Assembly: GCA_964035575.1 (NCBI GenBank)
Contig: OZ037834.1
Span: forward strand, 775,598-839,597
Length of the DNA stretch: 64,000 nt
Reading direction: 5' to 3'
From: Rhynchopus sp. YZ270_cl-10
Taxonomy: Eukaryota; Euglenozoa; Diplonemea; Diplonemida; Diplonemidae
This document shows positions 1-9,483 of the stretch, in pieces (the first letter of the stretch is position 1; each line of letters starts with the position of its first letter). The notes under the pieces were generated by a model. It saw only the letters and a list, made by a program, of their open reading frames with translations, did no database searches and was not told the DNA's origin. The translations under genes were made by a program, and so were the position numbers.

Positions 1-66
1 CTTTTTCTTTTTCTTTTTCTTTTTCTTTTTCTTTTTCTTTTTCTTTTTCTTTTTCTTTTTTTTTTT
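1..66. repeat. (CTTTTT)n simple repeat
   Basis: About ten copies of the hexamer CTTTTT, running into a pure T tract at the window edge. The array probably continues upstream. Confidence 0.95.
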
Positions 67-1930
67 GTGTTATCAAAGCATTGACGTATAGAAATGGAAA
101 ACGACGGATGGTGCGTACCCGCTTTAGCGTATTGTTTTTCCACTAACACCACTCACATTCATAAGTGAAAAACACAAACCTTTTGCGGTGCGATAAACGA
201 AAAAGTGTTTTCTTTATTTCATTTAACTGTCATATCCTGAAGTCGTTTTCTATTTATTTATTTTTTACGCGCGTACTAAAAAAAAAATCACGTATCCGCC
301 TGTATTTGCGACTCAGGGATTGTGCTTTATTCGAGCCTCTCCCAGGATGCAACATTCCTGGACCATATTCGGATCTGATTCGCTCTATCTGTGCTTATTC
401 CACCTGATTTGCAAAAAACGACAAATCCTCCCAACGCCTCCCAACGCCCTCCCAACACCCAGCTAGTTCAGGTGCTTATTTATTGACTGCGACGCGACAT
501 CTGAGGACCCCGCGGTTCATGATGCGACGTTGATCATCATGACTCTGACACCACTGAAGGCTCTTGGGACCTAACGGACAGAGTCTTGTCCGTACCCATT
601 TTCCCCACGTACCCCCTTGCAAACATGTATGCGTTTCCCTCCCAAGCCTTCGTTCAGTGCATCGTGAGTTATTGCAGTGGCCTACTCTGCCCCGTCCTTG
701 TAACTGTATCCCATTTTCCCCCACCGCAACCCTTCGCTGTGTGTTGCACTCACCAGTAACACAAGCTCGACCCTGTCCCACCCCTTGTAACGTCCCTGTA
801 GAGCTTGTACACATTCTCCCTCTCCCACCCATGTGTTGAGGACAGGGGAGAAGCTCTTAAGGGGCTTGCTGGTTTCAAAACCAGAACACGACTTTTTGCT
901 GGTTTTTGGGGGGGTGTAAAAATGTGCTATTATAAGCGCATTTTTTTTGAAATGTTGCGCACCGTGGCTTCGCCAAAAAATTTTTGTTCAGCAAAATAGG
1001 AGGAAGTAAAATTTACAGAAACTGACGACAATTACTAACGATATGGTGCCATTTGCCTGATGTCAACATTTTTTAGAAATGTTGCGTGCCGTGGCTTTCG
1101 CCTGAAACCTTTGGGTGACATGCGAGAGGTGCTTCAGCAAACTCACATGCTTGAGGAAGAGACTCTATAACACAGCACTCTGCGATATCGTGCATCTTGC
1201 TTACTCCAGTTCCCATGGTGTCCAAAAAGGAGTTGCCGTGGACACAATGAGGAGTTGCACAAGCATGGCTATCAATACAACACGCTCAATTTTTTTCTGA
1301 TTTTGACGAACACCTCGTAGAAATTCAGGTGGAAAAAAATTTTTGTTTCTCAAACCAGCAAAACCAGCTTTTTTGTTTTTTGGACCCCCTTCAGAGCTTC
1401 TCCCCACAACAAACGAACACCAACAAAGAGACAGAAGTAACTTTTTTTGGTACACTGTTCACGAGAGGGCTTTGTATTTCAACTCTACTTTTTTTTAGGT
1501 CCTGGGCTGGACCTTAAACTGCATCCGTGGGTTCGTTCCTCCAGAAACTCTATGAAGGTGTTGACCGCTCGAACCGATGTCTCCTACCTGAGAGATTACA
1601 AAACAGGAGGCGAGGAGGGGGTATGCGGGGCGTTTTGCCTTCAGGGTCTTTTTGTTTTTCAGCAACCCTGCCTCTTCTTTAAACTACTAGTGCATAGCCT
1701 TTGTCTTTCTTTTTGGGTATGCGGGACTCTCCCCCTTGTCCTCAGGGTGCTAAACGCCCCTGCCCCTGCCCCTTCCCTATGCAAAGTTGAACCCCTGAAG
1801 AAAACTCTGTTTTTTAGATAGTGCTTGCCGAATTACTCCCCCTGACTCATTCACTCAGGAACACTAATAATTCGAGCGATCAACGAAAAAATTTCTCTCC
1901 TTTTCTTGTTTTCGTTTCTTTGACTGAATA
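67..1930. other. Gene-free stretch
   Basis: No convincing gene. Overlapping short reading frames on both strands at about 476-839 resemble nothing I know. A dispersed module (ACTGTTCACGAGAGGGC, then GCTTTGTATTTCAACTC and a T tract) lies at 1449-1496; relatives occur near 17508, 45178, 46153 and 49799. Confidence 0.6.
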
Positions 1931-2035
1931 CAGTCCCGGCCGATATCACGGACCGTCGAAATTATGGCCGAACCCAAAATCCGGCCATAATTTCGACATC
2001 GCAATATTAACCGGCCGTAGTATCGGTCGGGACTG
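1931..2035. mobile_element. Tc1/mariner-type MITE
   Basis: A 105-bp non-coding near-palindrome. It begins CAGTCCCGGCCGATA and ends TATCGGTCGGGACTG, with a second inverted pair inside (TCGAAATTATGGCC / GGCCATAATTTCGA). It is flanked on both sides by TA, the target duplication of Tc1/mariner elements. The family assignment rests on the TA flank and terminal CAG; no transposase is present. Confidence 0.75.
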
Positions 2036-2823
2036 TATCTATCTAAACAAGTACGTGTTTTATTTGTTTGGTATTTTTTGTGGTTTTTTTTTGGTGTGTG
2101 ACCAGGTGCCCAGACCCACGCAGTGGCACATGACCTCAAGTGTGAGTGACCCACACACGAGGGAGTGACTGTGTACCTGTGTACCTACCAAGTCGCATGA
2201 CGACGGGTACAATAAGTACCAGCCGGATATTGTGGACAAGGAGTCTCGGGAGGAGAGAGGCGAACCCGGCGGAGGGTTGAAGAGATGCCAGTGATGGAGG
2301 TTCCATCACTGCCAGCCTTACATTGTTCTTGATTCGGTTTTTCCACACCTCCACACCACCATCCACCCAGCCACCAACGCCAATAAAAAAAACCCCAAAG
2401 TGCTATTTTGTGCTATTTGGGGTCATCAGCCACACCAGTTTTGTTTTGTTTTTTTGTTTTTTTTTGGGGAGGGGTGAAAGTTTTGTGGTTTTTATGAAAA
2501 GGATTGTTGGGGCATCCAGGTACAGATTTGACAGACGCAAACCCGCAAGGGGAAGCAACCGGCTGGGATGTCACGAAACTGACAGAACAGCCGGTTTTCG
2601 ACCACTTTTTTTTGTCACTTTTTGACGACTGGTCACAGCGTGCTCTACTCTTATAAGGGGTAGACGGCGTCAGTGCTATGCACACGCGTCACACACACGC
2701 TTTTTCAAACATTGCTTGTTTTGTTCACCACATCTTCACAATAAAAAGCGGCCTTGCCCCCCCTCTGTTTCCATTGCGACCCTGTTGTCCCAACACACCA
2801 CACTCTCACAGACAACTTGGAAG
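2036..2823 (+). other. Upstream region of first GTPase gene
   Basis: No gene. Near 2400-2448 is a partial copy of the GTGCTATTT module that ends in GCCACACCAG (full copy at 45690). From 2577 on the sequence is duplicated upstream of the second GTPase gene. A TATAAGG motif at 2652 lies about 170 bases before the start codon; the second copy has AATGAGG there, so a TATA role is only a guess. Confidence 0.5.
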
Positions 2824-5205
2824 ATGTCGGGAAAGGGAGTGGCCGTGCCAGAGGAGGTGGTTAAATGTTTGGAGTCAAGTGAGAAGCTCAGCAAAGTGGT
2901 GCGTCAATGCAAGGACGAGGGGTTTCACCTGGAAGGCTACGACTTTTCCGGTGTGAACAACACAGTGCGAATTGTTCTCACCGGCCCGCAGTCTGCAGGG
3001 AAGTCCTCCTTGCTCGATGCAATGCTTGGCTTTCCATTCTCCCTGATCCTCAGCGGCACAGGCACGCGTCGCCCGATCCACCTCGTGTGCGAAACCAAGC
3101 CCGAGGGCGATGAGGAACTTTCAGTGGGGGGTACGAGTTACGCGTCACGCTCAGAGATGCAGGCGGCGGTGAAGGCTGCGAACGGGTCTGTGTTTTCGGA
3201 GGAGAAGCTCGACGTCCGCATCTGTTCCAAACATGTCGCGAACATTGTTGTGGTCGACCTGCCCGGGTTGAGATCTGTGGGAGATGCGGATGAATTGGAG
3301 CTGATTAAAAAAATCACGAAAGACCACCTGGCGGAGGAGTCCAACTATATTGTGTGTGTGATTGGCGCACCAAATGATGCAGCTTCGTGGGGAGAATTGA
3401 ACGACACCATGGGTCCGTTCCTCAAGGCCAACGCAGGGTGGGAGAAGCGAGTCATAATCATCGCCAACAGGTTTAACCTGCGGATGAACGAGAACAAGAC
3501 CCCTGCTCTGTGGAACGAGTATTTCCAGAATATGCGCAACTCCGGGACGGTGTTCGTGACAACCCTCGGGTACAGCAAGGACAAGTTATCTGAGGAAAGC
3601 TGGCAGGAGGACCTCGGCACTGTGCAGGAGAGGGACTCCAAGTACCTGAAGGATTTCATGGACAGCAACAACCTCTTGCACAACTCCGATTGGGACAAAG
3701 CAAACTGCGAGATGATGGGTTTGGACAGAATTCTCGCCCGGATCAACAACCTGCTAAGGGAGGGAGCGCTCTCGAAGGCTCAGCACAACCTGAGGGATGC
3801 GAACGAACTGACGAAGGACCTGAAAGCAAGCCAGCAGCGCATCCAGGACCAGCTGGCTGCAAACACGGAGGAGCAGATCGTATCTTTGATGGAGAGGTAC
3901 GCGAAGGAGCTGGCCACGCACCTTCTTGCACTGCACGACAACAGAAGCATCTATGACAACTCGCGCTGCAAGAAGAACGATTTTGCGAGCTCGCCTCGCA
4001 AGAAGTACACCCCGAGCCACCTTCCTGAAAACCTCAAGTGCAGCTTTTGGGATGACATGGAGAAGGTTTCCTGCGACAGCAACATTCTGATTCCACACAA
4101 GCAGGCGGAGGAGAAGATGTCCTCACAAGAGTTGAAGGACAAGCTGAATATGAAGACAGCAGGGAAGGAAAATGCCCAGCGCGTCCTAATCATGGCACAG
4201 TGGTACATTCTGAGCGCGAAAGTGGAGAAAGTGTCTCGTGAAGACATCACAACGAAGGCGAGCGCAACGAACCAGCAGAGGAGACCAGACGTGAACAAAC
4301 TGGTGTGTAGCGGTGCTCGGAACCGTGTGGCGGAGCTAGGGGATATTGTCATCCCGTGGATGGCAGAGATGCTGCACCAAATGGAGGTGACGTACTACAA
4401 CTTCGTTGAGGGGCACCTGCTGTCAGAGGAAGGCAGTTTCGCAAGGATGGCGAACCCAGAAGCCGCGAGTTTCCACGAAGCCCTGAGGGACGCGATTTTC
4501 AACACCGTCTTGAGATCGAAGACAGGATCTTTTGCCGCTCGCTTCGACAAGGAGGTGAATAACTGTCGCAAGGTCATGTCCCTCGACGCTGTAGAACGGG
4601 AGATGCTCGGCACGTTCATGGGGAACGGAAATAATGCAATCGTCAACCCGCAGGGATCAGCCAATTCTGGGCCGAATCAGCCATTGCCAGGATCTTTTGC
4701 AGATGCTGGAACGAAGTTGCAGGCGTCGGGGATTGTCTTCGAAACCAACGAACGTCGTGCTGCCGTGCTTGCGCTGTTGCGCGCTGCGGACTCCAGCCAG
4801 GGCATTGTGAACAACCAGATCAATGCGGATGACTGGGTGTTGGCGGGGAACTTGAGTGCCATCAGCAGACCTCTGTTCGAAGTCACGACTGATTACGTGG
4901 AATATATGTCCCAGCGACTGTACGAGTCCTCTGCCAGGTACGTGTGCAGTTGGATGGAGTTGGAGTACTTTGCGAATGTGATGCCGCTGTTCACAGGCGA
5001 TGATGACAACACGATCATAGGTGCGGTGAACAGCGCCGCCACTAAATTTATCCAAGCACATCGTGAACACCTGCTTCCCATGTTCGGTGTGCAAGAGGAC
5101 AAACTGCGCAACCAGCTGGAGCTCCTTGAATCAGCACTGGAGGCTGCCCGGCACCATTCCTCCGTGCAAACTACCCTGCTAGCTTCCGCAACGGCACACA
5201 GGGCT
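2577..5205 (+). repeat. Tandem duplication unit, copy 1
   Basis: This segment recurs at about 6036-8690, offset by roughly 3,460 bases, covering the promoter-proximal DNA and most of the GTPase gene. Identity begins at AACTGACAGAACAG in both copies. It is almost complete up to about 3930 (7390 in copy 2) and then falls. The copies part company at the 3' end, where copy 1 stops and copy 2 continues into a coiled-coil tail. Confidence 0.95.
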
Positions 5206-5211
5206 CGCTAA
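2824..5211 (+). CDS. Dynamin/Mx-like large GTPase, copy 1
   Basis: A 795-residue dynamin-superfamily GTPase. The start at 2824 is chosen because its sequence and spacing are conserved in the second copy, whereas the upstream in-frame extension is pyrimidine-rich leader. G1 is GPQSAGKS (residues 54-61), the switch threonine lies in GTGTRRP (about 79-84), and G3 is DLPG (145-148). G4 is NRFN (215-218), a departure from the usual N/T-K-x-D. The region after about residue 330 would form the stalk or bundle; there is no PH domain, proline-rich tail or membrane segment. Members of this superfamily polymerise on membranes or, like Mx and GBP proteins, act in cell-autonomous defence; which applies here is unknown. 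The protein ends at the point where copy 2 enters its charged coil, so it is the short-tailed paralogue. Family assignment is firm; role is not. Confidence 0.93.
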   Translation: MSGKGVAVPEEVVKCLESSEKLSKVVRQCKDEGFHLEGYDFSGVNNTVRIVLTGPQSAGKSSLLDAMLGFPFSLILSGTGTRRPIHLVCETKPEGDEELSVGGTSYASRSEMQAAVKAANGSVFSEEKLDVRICSKHVANIVVVDLPGLRSVGDADELELIKKITKDHLAEESNYIVCVIGAPNDAASWGELNDTMGPFLKANAGWEKRVIIIANRFNLRMNENKTPALWNEYFQNMRNSGTVFVTTLGYSKDKLSEESWQEDLGTVQERDSKYLKDFMDSNNLLHNSDWDKANCEMMGLDRILARINNLLREGALSKAQHNLRDANELTKDLKASQQRIQDQLAANTEEQIVSLMERYAKELATHLLALHDNRSIYDNSRCKKNDFASSPRKKYTPSHLPENLKCSFWDDMEKVSCDSNILIPHKQAEEKMSSQELKDKLNMKTAGKENAQRVLIMAQWYILSAKVEKVSREDITTKASATNQQRRPDVNKLVCSGARNRVAELGDIVIPWMAEMLHQMEVTYYNFVEGHLLSEEGSFARMANPEAASFHEALRDAIFNTVLRSKTGSFAARFDKEVNNCRKVMSLDAVEREMLGTFMGNGNNAIVNPQGSANSGPNQPLPGSFADAGTKLQASGIVFETNERRAAVLALLRAADSSQGIVNNQINADDWVLAGNLSAISRPLFEVTTDYVEYMSQRLYESSARYVCSWMELEYFANVMPLFTGDDDNTIIGAVNSAATKFIQAHREHLLPMFGVQEDKLRNQLELLESALEAARHHSSVQTTLLASATAHRAR

Positions 5212-5482
5212 AATACCGCCCAAAAACCCGCACGGTGGCTCTTTCTGGCAAAATTTTTCCACGCTATGTACAAATTCCTTAACAAATCTCGGAGATATTG
5301 TCTACTTTATTTTGTGTAATCTCCAGAAGGAATTTCGAAAACGCGGCTCAACATTATTACACACAAGTGAGATAAAGTACTTTATCATCGCAACACTCGT
5401 TTTTACAGCAAAATCCGCAACATGCAACACGTTATATCCCCATGAGAGAAAATATCGTACAATGCTATTGCATTCTGAAAAG

Positions 5483-5595
5483 CGCACTTCACACAACTCG
5501 GGAGCTGTGGTTCCGAGTTGCATAAAATTAATTGGTGCACTCGCTGTGCTCGTGCACCAAAGCGGAACCATAGCTCCCTCGTGATGTAAAGTGCA
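5483..5595. repeat. Foldback (hairpin) element
   Basis: Nested inverted repeats: outer arms around GCGCACTTCAC and GTAAAGTGCACC, middle arms GGAGCTGTGGTTCC and GGAACCATAGCTCC, and a head at 5534-5558 in which GGTGCAC pairs with GTGCACC around CTCGCTGTGCTC. No coding capacity. The head resembles those of the hairpins at 27557 and 54519. Confidence 0.75.
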
Positions 5596-5619
5596 CCTTA
5601 CATCATGCAATGAATAGTT

Positions 5620-5745
5620 ATTAGTTCTTGCCCTGTTTCCATCAATCCTTTTTTTAAGAGTGCACAACGCATTCGTTGTTTTGCAACGTATCTTGTAAAG
5701 TTTGTGAAGCGCGTGTGAGTTACCTTGGTGTACAAGGCGTGAAAG
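5620..5745 (+). repeat. 3'-flank module, copy 1
   Basis: Contains GTTCTTGCCCTGTTTC, TTTTTAAGAGTGCACAACGC and ATTCGTTGTTTTGCAACGTA. The same ordered block occurs at about 9072-9165, 12277-12390 and 12950-13060. Copies 1 to 3 follow the two GTPase genes and the LRR gene, so this is probably a 3' UTR or downstream segment carried along in gene duplication. Confidence 0.85.
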
Positions 5746-6283
5746 CGCGGTTTCGAAACGTTCAATTCTGGCAATTCTGTCAGACGATAAAAAATTATCA
5801 ACTTCTCATTTTCTGAGATAAAAAAAACAAAAAAGAATGACATCGGTTACTGGGGGGGTTATTTCTAAAAACCTGTCCCTGTTTCTCATGTTTGGAAAAT
5901 GAAAGTTGTCAATAAATTTGCATTGGGAGTTTAAAAAAACAGTGGAGATTGCACAACTGTGGCAACACAACCGAGGCAACTACACGACTCCGACATTTTG
6001 TTTTTTTGGCCCCCTTTTTTTTACCAGGGGGTTTCAACTGACAGAACAGCCGGTTTTCGACCACTTTTTTTTGTCACTTTTTGACGACTGGTCACAGCGT
6101 GCTCTACTCTAATGAGGGGTAGACGACGTCAGTGCTATGCACACGCGTCACACACACGCTTTTTCAAACACTGCTTGTTTTGTTCACCACATCTTCACAA
6201 TAAAAAGCGGCCTTGCCTCCCCTCTGTTTTCCATCGCGACCCTGTTGTCCCAACACACCACACTCTCACAGACAACTTGGAAG

Positions 6284-9064
6284 ATGTCGGGAAAGGGAGT
6301 GGCCGTGCCAGAGGAGGTGGTTAAATGTTTGGAGTCAAGTGAGAAGCTCAGCAAAGTGGTGCGTCAATGCAAGGACGAGGGGTTTCACCTGGAAGGCTAC
6401 GACTTTTCCGGTGTGAACAACACAGTGCGAATTGTTCTCACCGGCCCGCAGTCTGCAGGGAAGTCCTCCTTGCTCGATGCAATGCTTGGCTTTCCATTCT
6501 CCCTGATCCTCAGCGGCACAGGCACGCGTCGCCCGATCCACCTCGTGTGCGAAACCAAGCCCGAGGGCGATGAGGAACTTTCAGTGGGGGGTACGAGTTA
6601 CGCGTCACGCTCAGAGATGCAGGCGGCGGTGAAGGCTGCGAACGGGTCTGTGTTTTCGGAGGAGAAGCTCGACGTCCGCATCTGTTCCAAACATGTCGCG
6701 AACATTGTTGTGGTCGACCTGCCCGGGTTGAGATCTGTGGGAGATGCGGATGAATTGGAGCTGATTAAAAAAATCACGAAAGACCACCTGGCGGAGGAGT
6801 CCAACTATATTGTGTGTGTGATTGGCGCACCAAATGATGCAGCTTCATGGGGAGAATTGAACGACACCATGGGTCCGTTCCTCAAGGCCAACGCAGGGTG
6901 GGAGAAGCGAGTCATAATCATCGCCAACAGGTTTAACCTGCGGATGAACGAGAACAAGACCCCTGCTCTGTGGAACGAGTATTTCCAGAATATGCGCAAC
7001 TCCGGGACGGTGTTCGTGACAACCCTCGGGTACAGCAAGGACAAGTTATCTGAGGAAAGCTGGCAGGAGGACCTCGGCACTGTGCAGGAGAGGGACTCCA
7101 AGTACCTGAAGGATTTCATGGACAGCAACAACCTCTTGCACAACTCCGATTGGGACAAAGCAAACTGCGAGATGATGGGTTTGGACAGAATTCTCGCCCG
7201 GATCAACAACCTGCTAAGGGAGGGAGCGCTCTCGAAGGCTCAGCACAACCTGAGGGATGCGAACGAACTGACGAAGGACCTGAAAGCAAGCCAGCAGCGC
7301 ATCCAGGACCAGCTGGCTGCAAACACGGAGGAGCAGATCATATCTTTGATGGAGAGGTACGCGAAGGAGCTGGCCACGCACCTTCTTGCACTGCACGACA
7401 GCAGAAGCATCGATGACAACTCGCGCTACACGAAGAACGAGTTCGCGAGCCCGCCTCGCAAGAAGTACACCCCGAGCCACCTTCCTGCAAACCTCAAGTG
7501 CAGCTTTTGGGATGACATGGAGAAGGTTTCCTGCGACAGCAACATTCTGATTCCACACAAGCAGGCGGAGGAGAAGATGTCCTCACGAGAGTTGAAGGAC
7601 AGGCTGAATATGGAGACGGCAGGGAAGGAAAATGCAGAGCGCGTTCTAATCATGGCACAGTGGTACATTCTGAGCGCGAAAGTGGAGAAAGTGACTCGTG
7701 AAGACATCTGGGCGAGCGCAACGAACCAGCAGAGGAGACCAGACGTGAACAAACTGGTGTGTAGCGGTGCTCGGAACCGTGTGGCGGAGCTAGGGGATAT
7801 TGTCATCCCGTGGATGGCAGAGATGCTGCACCAAATGGAGGTGACGTACTACAACTTCGTTGAGGGGCACCTGCTGTCAGAGGAAGGCAGTTTCGCAAGG
7901 ATGGCGAACCCAGAAGCCGCGAGTTTCCACGAAGCCCTGAGGGATGCGATTTTCAACACCGTCTTGAGGTCGAAGACAAAATCTTTTGCTGAGCGCTTCG
8001 GCAAGGAGGTGAATAACTGTCGCAAGTTCATGTCCCTCAACGCTGTAGAACGGGAGATGCTCGGCACGTTCATGGGGAACGGAAATAATGCAATCGTCAT
8101 CCCGCAGGAACCAGCCAAGTATGAGCCGAGTGAGCAATTGCAAGCAGCGTTCAAAGATCCTGTTACGAAGTTGCAGGCGTCGGGGTCCGCAGTGCAGGAG
8201 GAGAAAAAGACTGACTTCGAAAACAACCAACGTCGCGCTGCCGTGCTTGCGCTGTTGCGCGTTGGGGACTCCAGCCAGACCATTGTGAACAAGCAGATCA
8301 ATGCGGATGACTGGGTGTTGTCGGGGAACTTGAGTGCCATCAACAGAGCTCTGGTCGAAGTCACGACTGATTACGTGGAAAATGTGTCCCAGCGACTGTA
8401 CGAGTCCTCTGCCAGGTACGTGTGCAGTTGGATGGAGTTGGAGTACTTTGCGAATGTGATGCCACTGTTCACAGAGGATAATGACAACACGATCATAGGT
8501 GCGGTGAACAGCGCCACCACCAAATTTATCCAAGGACATAATGGAAAACTGCTTTCCATGTTCGGTGTGCAAGAGGACAAACTGCGCAACCAGCTGGAGC
8601 TCCTCGAATCAGCACTGAAGGCTGCCCTGCACCATTCCTCTGTGCAAACTGCCCTGCTAGCTTCCGGAATGGCATACAAGGCTCAGCAACAGGAGGAGCT
8701 TCAGCGTGCCCTGCAGGTGAAGCGTAGATTGCAGGAGGAACTTGATCGTGTTAAGCTTCAGAAGGAGAAGGAGAAAAAGCAGCAAGAGGCCCTGAAGGAG
8801 AAGCGAAGACTGCAGGAGGAGCTTCAGAAGGAGAAGGAGAAAAAGAAGCAGCAGGAGCTTGAGCGTGTTCAGAAGCAGAAAAAGAAGCAGGAGCTTCAGC
8901 GTGCTCAGGAGGAGATTAATCGTGCCCAGAAGGAGGTGCACGATATCAAGAGTAAGAATCTTCCTACATTAAGACCCCCCGCGAAGAGAATACTGCAGGA
9001 GGAGCTTGCACGTGCTGTGAAGGCGCTTGAGCTTGCCCAGAAGGCGAAAAGGGACCTTGAGTGA
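6284..9064 (+). CDS. Dynamin/Mx-like large GTPase, copy 2, coiled tail
   Basis: A 926-residue paralogue of the upstream GTPase, with start and G motifs in identical positions (GPQSAGKS, TRRP, DLPG, NRFN). The first ~350 residues are virtually the same as copy 1. The second half differs at many residues and has a short insertion near 8190-8225 (AVQEEKKTDFENN). After about residue 795 it adds a ~120-residue Lys/Glu/Gln-rich coiled coil with heptad-like KEKEKKQQE and RRLQEEL units, absent from copy 1. A similar run, ELERVQKQKK, also appears in the tail of the LRR gene just downstream. The tail could give oligomerisation or partner specificity. An Mx/GBP-like defence role is possible but unproven. 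Confidence 0.93.
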   Translation: MSGKGVAVPEEVVKCLESSEKLSKVVRQCKDEGFHLEGYDFSGVNNTVRIVLTGPQSAGKSSLLDAMLGFPFSLILSGTGTRRPIHLVCETKPEGDEELSVGGTSYASRSEMQAAVKAANGSVFSEEKLDVRICSKHVANIVVVDLPGLRSVGDADELELIKKITKDHLAEESNYIVCVIGAPNDAASWGELNDTMGPFLKANAGWEKRVIIIANRFNLRMNENKTPALWNEYFQNMRNSGTVFVTTLGYSKDKLSEESWQEDLGTVQERDSKYLKDFMDSNNLLHNSDWDKANCEMMGLDRILARINNLLREGALSKAQHNLRDANELTKDLKASQQRIQDQLAANTEEQIISLMERYAKELATHLLALHDSRSIDDNSRYTKNEFASPPRKKYTPSHLPANLKCSFWDDMEKVSCDSNILIPHKQAEEKMSSRELKDRLNMETAGKENAERVLIMAQWYILSAKVEKVTREDIWASATNQQRRPDVNKLVCSGARNRVAELGDIVIPWMAEMLHQMEVTYYNFVEGHLLSEEGSFARMANPEAASFHEALRDAIFNTVLRSKTKSFAERFGKEVNNCRKFMSLNAVEREMLGTFMGNGNNAIVIPQEPAKYEPSEQLQAAFKDPVTKLQASGSAVQEEKKTDFENNQRRAAVLALLRVGDSSQTIVNKQINADDWVLSGNLSAINRALVEVTTDYVENVSQRLYESSARYVCSWMELEYFANVMPLFTEDNDNTIIGAVNSATTKFIQGHNGKLLSMFGVQEDKLRNQLELLESALKAALHHSSVQTALLASGMAYKAQQQEELQRALQVKRRLQEELDRVKLQKEKEKKQQEALKEKRRLQEELQKEKEKKKQQELERVQKQKKKQELQRAQEEINRAQKEVHDIKSKNLPTLRPPAKRILQEELARAVKALELAQKAKRDLE

Positions 9065-9071
9065 GGCTTTG

Positions 9072-9165
9072 CGAGTTCTTGCCCTGTTTCTATCACATTA
9101 TTGCATCTTGTTTTTAAGAGTGCACAACGCATTCATTGTTTTGTAACGTAGCTTGTGAAGCGCAG
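9072..9165 (+). repeat. 3'-flank module, copy 2
   Basis: The block GTTCTTGCCCTGTTTC ... AAGAGTGCACAACGC ... GTTTTGTAACGTAGC begins only eight bases after the GTPase stop codon. This fixes the module as the immediate downstream flank of a gene. Confidence 0.85.
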
Positions 9166-9483
9166 CTCCCCAAAGGAACAATAACAAAAGTAAAGCGCAA
9201 AATACCTCCTTTGTATCTCACCTGCCCCCCTCACACCCTGACGACAGCGACTGTGTCAGCCACTTTGCCTTCCCGTGCCCACCACGTTCGGACACTGCAC
9301 ACAACCCACTTTTGAGACCCTTCTTCACAGCTGTCTGTGCTGCTGGTGGTGCATCACCACACAACCTCTGTTGCTGGGACAGGCATCACCTTTGTTCAAG
9401 TTTCTTTGTGTCCACAACACCACACCACACAGGTCCTTCCTTCTCTCCCTACCCCTTCCCACCCCTCCTTCCACAAAACGAAA

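Larger units (their letters stand above)
5212..6283. other. Spacer between the GTPase copies
   Basis: No gene. It holds the hairpin element at 5483-5595, a copy of the 3'-flank module at 5620-5745, and at about 5941-5998 a dispersed module (GGAGATTGCACAACTGTGGC, then CAACACAACCGAGGCAACTA). That module recurs at 51791-51855 and inverted near 29800-29870 and 30410-30470. From 6036 the duplicated upstream region of the second GTPase begins. Confidence 0.7.

Noticed and set aside
476-839. Overlapping open frames on both strands, about 90 and 118 codons
   Set aside because: No recognisable motif; frame openness follows from GC-richer composition of this patch.
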